From CAVTUU01 sp045804965 (GTDB lineage Bacteria; Chloroflexota; Chloroflexia; Thermomicrobiales; UBA6265), in NCBI GenBank assembly GCA_045804965.1, contig JBJMMD010000027.1:9045-73044 (forward strand): a stretch of 64,000 nt of DNA, given 5' to 3'. Both the position numbers and the translations under genes were made by a program. The notes beneath the pieces were generated by a model. The model was not told the DNA's origin. It saw only the letters and a program-made list of their open reading frames with translations, and made no database searches. Shown in pieces: positions 7,846 to 15,517 of the stretch. Each line of letters starts with the position of its first letter. The stretch's first letter is position 1.

Positions 7846-10005
7846 CTAGACAAAGAGCGGAGCTAAGACCAGCGTGATCGTCGCCAAGAGTTTGATCAAG
7901 ACGTGCAACGATGGACCGGCGGTGTCTTTGTACGGGTCGCCAACGGTGTCGCCCACGACCGCGGCCGCGTGCGCGTCGGAACCCTTGCCCAGCACGTGGC
8001 CTTCGTCGTCTTTAAGATACCCGGCTTCGATATATTTCTTGGCGTTGTCCCAGGCTCCGCCGCCGTTGTTGAGCACGATGGCCATGAGCACGCCGACGAT
8101 GGTGCCGACCATGAGCATCCCGGCCGCGCCTTCCCAGCGAAGAATGACGCCGACGAGGATCGGAACGATGACGACAAGCGCGCCTGGCAGCACCATTTCA
8201 CGCAGCGCGCCGACGACGGAAATATCCACACACTTTCCGTAGTCTGGTTTCGACGTGCCGGCCATGATCCCGGGATCGGCGCGGAACTGGCGGCGAACCT
8301 CTTCGATCATTGCGCCAGCCGCGCGGCCGACTGCGCGAATCGCGAACGAGCAAAACATGAAGACCAAGGTCGCGCCGATCAGTCCGCCGACGAAGACCTT
8401 GGGTTCGGCGAGGTTGACGACACGATCGATTGGCTTGCTGCTAAAGCGTGCGACTTCGTCAAGAAATGCCGAAAAGAGGAGAAAGGCCGCGAGCGACGCC
8501 GTGCCGACAGCGTAACCTTTGGTCAGCGCCTTTGTCGTGTTCCCGACCGAGTCGAGCGCGTCGGTCACTTCACGGACTGACTCCGGCTGATCGCTCATTT
8601 CGACAATGCCGCCGGCGTTGTCGGTGATCGGACCGAAACAGTCCATGGCAAGAATATACGCGGCTGACATGAGCATGCCCATGGTCGCGACCGCGGTCCC
8701 GAAGATGCCACCGCTGACTGACCCGCCGCCAACCGGAAAGTCGACTGCTTTACCGAGACTGTAAGAACTGAGCAATGCCGCAGCGATAGTGAGTGCCGGC
8801 ATGCCGGTCGTTTCGAATCCGACTGAAATGCCCGAGATGATGTTCGTCGCAACGCCGGTCTTCGATGCCTCAGCAATAGTTTTCACCGGTCGCCACGCGC
8901 CCGATGTGTAGTATTGGGTGATGTAGACAAAAGCGATCGAAGTCGCGATGCCGATGACTCCGCAGAGGAAGTAATAGAACCAGCCATAGGGGAGCATCCA
9001 CCAGCAGACGAAGAAAAGGGCGACGACTGACAGCCCAGCGACCACGTAGTAACCCCGGTTGAGCTCGGCCATGGGATCGTTGACTGTGCTTCCCGGCCGA
9101 ACCGTGAGCACCCCCGCAATCGAGCACAGCAGTCCAAATCCGGCGAGCACCAACGGGAAAAAGATCCAGGCAACGTCTTTGCTCGAAGAATCTCCGCCGG
9201 AAAGCCGGAAGAGCGCGACGCCTAGGATCATCGCGCCGATCATTTCAGCGGCGGAGGACTCGAAGAGGTCGGCGCCGCGGCCCGCGCAGTCGCCGACATT
9301 GTCGCCGACGAGATCGGCAATGACGGCGGGATTGCGGGGATCGTCTTCGGGAATTCCTGCTTCGACCTTACCGACGAGGTCGGCGCCGACGTCAGCAGCC
9401 TTGGTGTAAATGCCGCCGCCGAGCTGGGCAAAGAGAGCGACGAAACTTGCGCCGAAGGCGAAACCGACGATCCAAAACGGCGTTTCGGCGACGGTCGGGA
9501 GATTGCCTTCGGCGAAGATGCTGACGACGAAATAAACCCCGGTGACGCCAAGAAGCCCAAGCGCAATGACCAGAAATCCCGAAACCGCGCCTCCTCGCAG
9601 GGCCACGATTAACGCTTCGCCAAGACCTCTCTGGGCAGCAGAGGCGGTGCGAATGTTGCTCTTGACCGCGACGTACATGCCAATAAATCCGGCAAGCCCG
9701 GAGAGAAACGCGCCGACCAGGAAGGCGAGACCCGTGATGATGCCGCGTTCGACTTGGTGCTCATTCTCAAATATTCCGACGAGGACTCCAATAATCACCG
9801 CAGCGAGAACGGCCAGCATAGTGATCGTTCGATATTGACGATTGAGGTATGCGAGGGCGCCCTGGAAAATTGCTCGGGCGATTTCCTGCATTCCTGCTGA
9901 GCCCTCGTCTCGTGCCAGAACATCGCGGGCCAACCAGGCCGCAAAGAGGACCGCCAAAACGCCTAATATCAGCACTGGCAGTGTGTAAAGGAGTTTTTCG
10001 TCCAA
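7846..10005 (-). CDS. hppA: Membrane-bound H+-translocating pyrophosphatase
   Basis: Hydrolyses pyrophosphate and pumps protons across the membrane. The protein has 719 residues with about 16 helices. The substrate site motif, running from DVGADLVGKVE through the DNVGDCAGRGADLFES segment, lies around residues 215-265, and a second acidic motif (DNAGGI, then D-S-V-GNTTKA) is near 455-495. A lysine follows GNTT (about residue 492); in this family Lys here marks the K+-independent class, while Ala marks the K+-dependent class. The gene is about 260 bases upstream of secF on the same strand but is probably transcribed from its own promoter. Confidence 0.96.
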   Translation of the reverse strand: MDEKLLYTLPVLILGVLAVLFAAWLARDVLARDEGSAGMQEIARAIFQGALAYLNRQYRTITMLAVLAAVIIGVLVGIFENEHQVERGIITGLAFLVGAFLSGLAGFIGMYVAVKSNIRTASAAQRGLGEALIVALRGGAVSGFLVIALGLLGVTGVYFVVSIFAEGNLPTVAETPFWIVGFAFGASFVALFAQLGGGIYTKAADVGADLVGKVEAGIPEDDPRNPAVIADLVGDNVGDCAGRGADLFESSAAEMIGAMILGVALFRLSGGDSSSKDVAWIFFPLVLAGFGLLCSIAGVLTVRPGSTVNDPMAELNRGYYVVAGLSVVALFFVCWWMLPYGWFYYFLCGVIGIATSIAFVYITQYYTSGAWRPVKTIAEASKTGVATNIISGISVGFETTGMPALTIAAALLSSYSLGKAVDFPVGGGSVSGGIFGTAVATMGMLMSAAYILAMDCFGPITDNAGGIVEMSDQPESVREVTDALDSVGNTTKALTKGYAVGTASLAAFLLFSAFLDEVARFSSKPIDRVVNLAEPKVFVGGLIGATLVFMFCSFAIRAVGRAAGAMIEEVRRQFRADPGIMAGTSKPDYGKCVDISVVGALREMVLPGALVVIVPILVGVILRWEGAAGMLMVGTIVGVLMAIVLNNGGGAWDNAKKYIEAGYLKDDEGHVLGKGSDAHAAAVVGDTVGDPYKDTAGPSLHVLIKLLATITLVLAPLFV

Positions 10006-10269
10006 TTCCCCCTCCTCGAACCCCCAAAACTATCGGTTGGCCACGAGCACCATCAAATTGATCGGCCGCAATGCACTCAGGGCAAGACGAGCGACCGGCG
10101 CCACCGGCGGATCGACCCAAACCGAATGGTTGGCGGTTTGCACACGGACGCGCGTGGTGCGACTTCTGGTCACCCCACGCGCGATTGAAAAGTCTAACAC
10201 GATGATTGAAAGACCGTAAACGCGACGAGCGCTGGTATCCGCCAGGTCTATTCACATCGAGACGTGCGA

Positions 10270-11223
10270 TCAGCGCGATGGGGCAGGGGCAGCGCCAGCT
10301 CCGCGAAATGTCACCTTTCGGAAAAGGCGCTGGATTTCACCGGTCTCCCACGAAACAAGCAATTGGCTCGCGTTGAAGATCGAGGAATAGGTGCCGCTGA
10401 TGACGCCGATGAGCAGTGCGAGCACGAAATATTTGGTTGACTCACCACCAAAGAGATAGAGTGCGAGCAGTGTGAAGACGACCGTCATCGATGTATTGAG
10501 CGAGCGCACGAGTGTCTGTGCGAGGCTGTAATCGACAACGCCTTCGAAACTCGAGTCGGTGCGGCGGGCGAGATTCTCGCGGATACGGTCGAAGACGACG
10601 ATGGTATCGTGGACCGAAAAACCAATAACGGTGAGCAACGCGGTGACGAACAGGGCGTCAATCTGAATGTCGGCGAGCCAACCAAGGATGGAGAAGACGC
10701 CGAGAACGACAAAGACGTCGTGAAGCATCGCGACAATGGCGCAAATACCGTAGAGCGCGGGATTCTGCGTGTTTCGGAAGGCATACGCGATGTAGAGCAA
10801 GATGCCGATCGACGCCAGAAAGACGGCGTAGACGGCGCGCTTTTGTATTTCATTCCCGACGGAAGCACCGACGCTCGAAATCTGAAGCTCAGTGAATGAG
10901 CCGATCGAAGTTTTGAAGTCCTGCTCAAGAGCTTTCTTCGTTTGCGAGCCCTGCTCCATTTCTTTCATTCGAATCAGAGCGACGTTGTTTGTGCCGCCAT
11001 CACTCGAAACTTGGACGACAGTGTCGGTAAAGCCATGAGCCCCCAGTACTGTCTTTACTTCCTCGGTTTTGATAGAACGGTCGAACTTAAGCTCCCAAAG
11101 TGTGCCGCCTGTGAAATCGATCCCTCGATTCAAGCCAAAGAAGATCAGCGAGAGCATGCCCGGAACGATCACGATCAGGGAGATCATGTACCAGAGGTGA
11201 CGTCTACTCGCGAGATGGTCCAT
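10270..11223 (-). CDS. secF: Protein translocase subunit SecF
   Basis: SecF, partner of SecD in the SecDF accessory complex that uses the proton gradient to pull exported proteins across the membrane. A first helix is followed by a periplasmic domain with the GIDFTGG motif, then five helices with conserved DTIVVFDRIREN. An in-frame upstream ATG at 11307 would overlap the end of secD by 47 bases; the ATG at 11223 (MDHLASRRHLWY) has GGGCAGG upstream and avoids the overlap, so I use it. It directly follows secD, as in most bacteria. Confidence 0.93.
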   Translation of the reverse strand: MDHLASRRHLWYMISLIVIVPGMLSLIFFGLNRGIDFTGGTLWELKFDRSIKTEEVKTVLGAHGFTDTVVQVSSDGGTNNVALIRMKEMEQGSQTKKALEQDFKTSIGSFTELQISSVGASVGNEIQKRAVYAVFLASIGILLYIAYAFRNTQNPALYGICAIVAMLHDVFVVLGVFSILGWLADIQIDALFVTALLTVIGFSVHDTIVVFDRIRENLARRTDSSFEGVVDYSLAQTLVRSLNTSMTVVFTLLALYLFGGESTKYFVLALLIGVISGTYSSIFNASQLLVSWETGEIQRLFRKVTFRGAGAAPAPSR

Positions 11224-11260
11224 CGGCGAATGCCTGCCCTTTCGAGTCGTGACAGCGACG

Positions 11261-12709
11261 TTAGTCGGCGGTGGCGCCGGCAAGTTCTCTCGGATCCTCG
11301 ACACCAAACCAGCGAGGATGATTCGCCCAACCCGCGAAGATGAGCAGGCGGAGGAAGGTTCGGGTCACGGTGATCGCGGTGAACATACTGACCGAAACGC
11401 CGACGAAAAGCGTGAGCGCGAACCCGGTAATGATGCTCGCGCCGGTATAGCGGCCGAACCAGTACAGGATCGCGCTTGTGATCATCGTCGAAATATTGGA
11501 ATCCCGGATCGACGGCCAAGCGTGATCGAAGCCCGCTTCGACCGCATTGGTCAAGGAGCGGCCAAGGCGGATCTCGTCCTTCATCCGGGCGAAGATGAGC
11601 ACGTTCGCGTCGACGGCCATGCCGATTGAGAGGATGAAGCCGGCGATGCCGGCGAGCGTCATCGTCACCGGGATGAGCTTGAACAGCGCGAAGGTCAGGC
11701 TCGTGTAGACAAGCAACGCCAGCACCGCGAGCGCGCCCGGAACCCGATAGTAGAGGATCATGAAGAGCGCGACCGTGCCGAGACCGATGATGCCGGCGAT
11801 GAGACTCTTATCGATCGAGTCTTGCCCGAGCTGCGGTCCGACGGTGCGGCTCGATTTCACTTCCAAGGGCACCGCCAATGCGCCCGCTTTAAGCTGAACG
11901 ACGAGGTTGTTCACTTCCGAGGCGGACATCCCTTCGATGATTCCGGAGTTGTTGATCGCGCCGTTGACCGACGGTGAGGAGATGACTTTCTTGTCGAGCA
12001 CGATCGACATCGGTTGGCCGATGTGCGCGCTCGTGAAATCATAAAACTTGCTCGCCGCCCCGCTCTTCAGTTCAAAGCCGACGACGATCGATCCGAGGCT
12101 GTTTCGCGTCGGATAAGCGTCCTTCAGGTCCTTGCCGCTGATGATCGTCGTGTAGACCGTACCTGCTGGAGTCGCCGTCGCGCTGGCCGCCGGGGAGGCG
12201 ACCGGCGACGCTGCTGGAGACCCCACTGGTGAGGCGCTAGGGGATGCTTGCGGTGTGCCTGGTGCTGCCTGGCTGGCGGCCGAGCCGAGCGTGGTGTTAA
12301 CTACGGTGCCCTCCGGCAGGAATTGACCCTGTGGGTCGATGATCTCGAGAAGCGCCGTCTCTTTGAGAACCCTGACTGCTTCCTCTGGATCCTTGACCCC
12401 TGGTAGCTCGACGATGATCTGATTGTTGTTCTGAGTTTGAATAACCGGCTCGCTCACACCGAGGCCGTTCACCCGGCGCTCGATCGTGTTCCGTGTGCCT
12501 TCGAGCGCACCACTGTCGACCTTGCCGCCTCCGGGTGGGTTCGCCTGCAAGAGCACTTGTAAGCCGCCCTGAAGGTCGAGGCCCTCGTGAACCTTGACAT
12601 TGTCTTTGAGCCCAAAGACATTGCCGGTGGTTCCCGGCAGGTCGATCCAGACCGCTAACAGGGTGAGAACCGAGATGAAAATGAGCATGTGCCAAGGGCG
12701 GACGCGCAC
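11261..12709 (-). CDS. secD: Protein translocase subunit SecD
   Basis: SecD, large subunit of the SecDF complex in the cytoplasmic membrane. It has an N-terminal helix (residues 7-22), the GLDLQGG motif (43-49), a periplasmic P1 domain, and five C-terminal helices with DANVLIFARMKDE. Residues 142-183 form a low-complexity Ala/Ser/Pro linker with repeated SPxAS units inside the periplasmic region; most SecD proteins lack such a stretch. The start is GTG at 12709. The order is secD-secF, with nadD upstream on the same strand. Confidence 0.95.
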   Translation of the reverse strand: MRVRPWHMLIFISVLTLLAVWIDLPGTTGNVFGLKDNVKVHEGLDLQGGLQVLLQANPPGGGKVDSGALEGTRNTIERRVNGLGVSEPVIQTQNNNQIIVELPGVKDPEEAVRVLKETALLEIIDPQGQFLPEGTVVNTTLGSAASQAAPGTPQASPSASPVGSPAASPVASPAASATATPAGTVYTTIISGKDLKDAYPTRNSLGSIVVGFELKSGAASKFYDFTSAHIGQPMSIVLDKKVISSPSVNGAINNSGIIEGMSASEVNNLVVQLKAGALAVPLEVKSSRTVGPQLGQDSIDKSLIAGIIGLGTVALFMILYYRVPGALAVLALLVYTSLTFALFKLIPVTMTLAGIAGFILSIGMAVDANVLIFARMKDEIRLGRSLTNAVEAGFDHAWPSIRDSNISTMITSAILYWFGRYTGASIITGFALTLFVGVSVSMFTAITVTRTFLRLLIFAGWANHPRWFGVEDPRELAGATAD

Positions 12710-12884
12710 GCCGGTTAGCTCCTCAAGATGAATTGCCGCTCACGTTCGGGCGCTGCGGCCGCCAATTGTTCATCACGCACAGAGTCCCGACTCATATGCG
12801 GGTGGATGCGCCGGAGTATAGGCTTGGGTCAGTGGTAGGTCAAACGAGCTGCTCAAATAAGCGATTCGACATAAGGGGTGACGG

Positions 12885-13517
12885 TTACCTATCGGGTCCG
12901 CATGACCTATACAGTTCATTGGCGACGATGTACTCCTCAACGTGATACGGCACCAGATACCGAATCGGTTTTCCCACGCAGACACGGTCCCGGATATCGC
13001 GTGAAGACACACCGATCTCCGGCGTTTCCACGAGCTGCAGACGACCTTTAGAGCCGGGAATGGCCGCGTGCACACCCGCGAAGTCGACATCGATGCCAGG
13101 CCGAGCGGCGACGCCGATCTTTGCCATGCGCACGATTCGTTCAGGGTCATGCCAGCGTGGCAGATCGCGCAAAGAGTCTTCGCCCATTAAGAAGTAGAAG
13201 TCTTTATGCGGATATTCTTTCGCTAGGTCTTCGAGCGTGTCGGCCGTGTATGAGTTGCCGGCGCGGTGCAACTCGATCTCATTCATTTCAAATTGGGGAT
13301 TGTCTATGATCGCTTGTTGAACCATGGCGAGTCGGTGTCGATCGGAAGTGACTTCCTGGTGTGTTTTATGGGGCGGCCGCGCGGCGGGAACGAAGAGCAC
13401 GCGTTCGAGGTCGAGCGCCCACCGCATTTCAGACGCAATGATCAGGTGGCCAACGTGGATCGGGTCGAATGTCCCGCCGAAAATCCCAATGTGTGTCACT
13501 CGCTCTGGCTGCTCCAT
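12885..13517 (-). CDS. nadD: Nicotinate-nucleotide adenylyltransferase
   Basis: Makes nicotinate adenine dinucleotide from NaMN and ATP in NAD synthesis. The nucleotidyltransferase signature GGTFDPIHVGH is at residues 14-24, and the C-terminal ATP motif (VSSRDIR) is near 167. At 210 residues it is full length. Adjacent proA, obg or rsfS, its frequent partners, are absent; here it is 175 bases upstream of secD and divergent from a PHP phosphatase. Confidence 0.95.
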   Translation of the reverse strand: MEQPERVTHIGIFGGTFDPIHVGHLIIASEMRWALDLERVLFVPAARPPHKTHQEVTSDRHRLAMVQQAIIDNPQFEMNEIELHRAGNSYTADTLEDLAKEYPHKDFYFLMGEDSLRDLPRWHDPERIVRMAKIGVAARPGIDVDFAGVHAAIPGSKGRLQLVETPEIGVSSRDIRDRVCVGKPIRYLVPYHVEEYIVANELYRSCGPDR

Positions 13518-13559
13518 TCATGGCGTGCCCGCGCCCTGACCAAGGCAAGTGAGGCACCC

Positions 13560-13568
13560 TGGTATAGT
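13560..13568 (+). promoter_or_regulatory. Extended -10 promoter element before the PHP phosphatase
   Basis: TGGTATAGT is an extended -10 (TGnTATAnT) lying 37 bases before the TTG start of the PHP-domain gene. No good -35 hexamer is found at 16-18 bases, which is tolerated for extended -10 promoters. It falls between divergent nadD and the phosphatase. Confidence 0.4.
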
Positions 13569-13604
13569 AGGGCCAATCTGGCGGCTCTGCGATGGAGACC
13601 TTCA

Positions 13605-14432
13605 TTGTTCGATTACCACGTGCATAGTGAATTCTCGGTCGACTGCAAAATCCCTGTCGCCGAGATGTGTCGCGCGGCGGCGGCTGCCGGGGTCACTGAA
13701 CTCGCGATAACCGACCATGTCGATCATGAACCGGCTGATCCTGGGGCCGGATATTACCAGGCAGAAGCATACTTCGACGCGATCGAGCGCGCGCGAGATG
13801 AGTTTGGCGATCATCTGGTCGTGCTCGCGGGTGCGGAAGTCGATTTCAATCGACGTATCGCCATCCAGGTCGAGCGTTTTCTTTTGCAGCACGATTACGA
13901 CTTCGTTATCGGCTCCGTGCATTACGGCGAAGGCGGCGAGATTATTTTTCAGGAGTTTTTTGAGAATCGCGCGCTCGACGACGTTTTCCTGCCGTACTTC
14001 GACGAGATCGAAGCTGCAGTTGAGACAGGCTGGTTCGACACGCTTGGGCACCTAGATCTCCCGAAGCGATATCTCCCATGCACCCGCCGGACGTACGATC
14101 CTCTTGCTTACAAAGAAAGATTACAGCCCATTTTCGGCAAGTTAATCGCGCAGGGCATGTCATTTGAGATCAACACGTCGGGTATTCGGCAGGCACCGAA
14201 AACGAGCATGCCGGGTCCAGCGGTCGTGCGCTGGTATGTCGAAGCGGGCGGCCAGCTGATCACGACGGGTACCGATTCTCACGCGCCGCAAACGGTCGGC
14301 GCGGGACTAGCAATGACGGTCGATATGCTCGAACTCTGTGGTATTGACGCAATCTCATCGTTCCGCAAGCGGCAGCGCACGCAAACACCGATCTCGCGCC
14401 TTCGACAAAGCCGTGCGGTACCGATCGTTTGA
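13605..14432 (+). CDS. PHP-domain phosphatase, histidinol-phosphatase (HisJ)-like
   Basis: Metal-dependent phosphoesterase of the PHP family. The start DYHVHSEFSVD has the metal-binding HxH (His5, His7), followed by ITDHVDHE near residue 39, a GSVHY motif near 105 and the C-terminal TGTDSHAPQTVG near 225. These match HisJ histidinol-phosphate phosphatases, which supply the penultimate step of histidine synthesis; hisD occurs elsewhere in the window. A longer in-frame reading begins at 13266 but runs antisense through nadD; the TTG at 13605 has GGAGA six bases upstream and fits the family start. 275 residues. Confidence 0.82.
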   Translation: MFDYHVHSEFSVDCKIPVAEMCRAAAAAGVTELAITDHVDHEPADPGAGYYQAEAYFDAIERARDEFGDHLVVLAGAEVDFNRRIAIQVERFLLQHDYDFVIGSVHYGEGGEIIFQEFFENRALDDVFLPYFDEIEAAVETGWFDTLGHLDLPKRYLPCTRRTYDPLAYKERLQPIFGKLIAQGMSFEINTSGIRQAPKTSMPGPAVVRWYVEAGGQLITTGTDSHAPQTVGAGLAMTVDMLELCGIDAISSFRKRQRTQTPISRLRQSRAVPIV

Positions 14433-14447
14433 TGAACAGCTGACGCC

Positions 14448-15440
14448 ATGCAAACGCGACGATCATCTAGCAAACGACCAGCAGTCGACCCCAGTTGGGT
14501 TCCTCCGCCGTGGAATCCGGCGGCTTTGCCTGCGCGCGACGGCAATCGCAGGCCACGCGCGGCGCGGAATCAACAAGCCGCTCGTGAAAGGCCCAACCGC
14601 ATCCGAGGACAAAAGGAAACGCGCGCACCGGATCCTAACGCCCGCCGAATTCTGGCAATCGCCGTCCCTCAAGCTGCGACAGGCATCGTTGGGCTGATCA
14701 TTTCGATCATCGGACTAGTTGTCGCCTTTCCCAACATGCCAATGGCGATCTTCGCGATTCTGGCAGTCCAAGTAGGGGGCTACTTTCTGACAAGAGGCGA
14801 AGCGCCGTTGGGGATGCGAATGGCGTGGATCGTTGGCGCGATCGAGACCGCGGTCATTCTTCCGGTCGTGGCATTGCAGACCATTATTGCGCGGGAGCCA
14901 TATGTTTCCCAATCCATGGGATCGGCGGGTCCCGTGCTCGTCGCAACTGCAATTGTGGCCTTGGTCCAGATTGGCCTCGCGGTCTTTATCGCCGCATCTT
15001 CATGGGAGCATCCCGAAGAGGCGGGTCTCATTTTCTTGCCACTGGCGTTGCTCGTTCCGGCCGTTATCGGGGCGCGGCACGAAATTCTCGAAGAGAACGC
15101 TGTGCGCGCGCTCGCACAAGCATCGCTCCTAGCCGCGGGCGCGACCGTCATCGCCTGGGCCTTGCCGCGAAGCAGCCGGCCATTTGTGCCCGCGGCCGCC
15201 CTCGCGCTGCAGTTCCTCGCGCTTTGGCTCAGCGGGCACGGTCCGTCGTTCGCGCGGACAAGCGACGAGGTCGTGCCATTCATGTACGCATCACTGTTGG
15301 TGCTCACCGTCATCTTGACTGTGGGCGTGTCGATCCTGTCGCTTTATTCTAGGAGGATCATCCTTGCTGCGGAGATGACTGAGCGAAGCCAGCAATGGGA
15401 GCGACGTCATGTCAACGTCGATCTGCCGAGCATGTCTTAG
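14448..15440 (+). CDS. Multi-pass membrane protein of unknown function
   Basis: 330 residues. The first 65 or so are hydrophilic and rich in Arg, Pro and Gln, so the N-terminus is probably cytosolic and disordered. About eight hydrophobic helices follow between residues 68 and 310, including Ile/Val-rich stretches and a Leu/Ala-rich segment near 215-250. No catalytic or transport motif is visible. It starts 15 bases after the PHP phosphatase, suggesting cotranscription. It ends before a strong bidirectional hairpin shared with gyrA. Confidence 0.72.
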   Translation: MQTRRSSSKRPAVDPSWVPPPWNPAALPARDGNRRPRAARNQQAARERPNRIRGQKETRAPDPNARRILAIAVPQAATGIVGLIISIIGLVVAFPNMPMAIFAILAVQVGGYFLTRGEAPLGMRMAWIVGAIETAVILPVVALQTIIAREPYVSQSMGSAGPVLVATAIVALVQIGLAVFIAASSWEHPEEAGLIFLPLALLVPAVIGARHEILEENAVRALAQASLLAAGATVIAWALPRSSRPFVPAAALALQFLALWLSGHGPSFARTSDEVVPFMYASLLVLTVILTVGVSILSLYSRRIILAAEMTERSQQWERRHVNVDLPSMS

Positions 15441-15473
15441 GCGCCCGTGACATGAAATGAGTTGAAAAAGTAG

Positions 15474-15501
15474 CGCCCTCGTTCGGCATCGAACGAGGGC
15501 G
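15474..15501. terminator. Bidirectional intrinsic terminator between the membrane protein gene and gyrA
   Basis: A perfect 11-base stem, CGCCCTCGTTC (15474-15484) with GAACGAGGGCG (15491-15501), encloses a 6-base loop. On the minus strand the stem is followed by CTACTTTTTC, a U-tract ending gyrA transcripts; on the plus strand GTTTACACTT follows, a weaker tract. It lies in the 77-base gap between convergent genes. Confidence 0.8.
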
Positions 15502-15517
15502 TTTACACTTCTCGAAG

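Noticed and set aside
12170..12285. Short tandem DNA repeats in secD as a CRISPR or VNTR
   Set aside because: The pattern is imperfect and codes in frame for Ala/Ser/Pro repeats; no spacers or uniform repeat unit.
13266..13604. Long N-terminal extension of the PHP phosphatase reading
   Set aside because: It runs antisense through nadD, lacks family similarity, and TTG 13605 has a good ribosome site.
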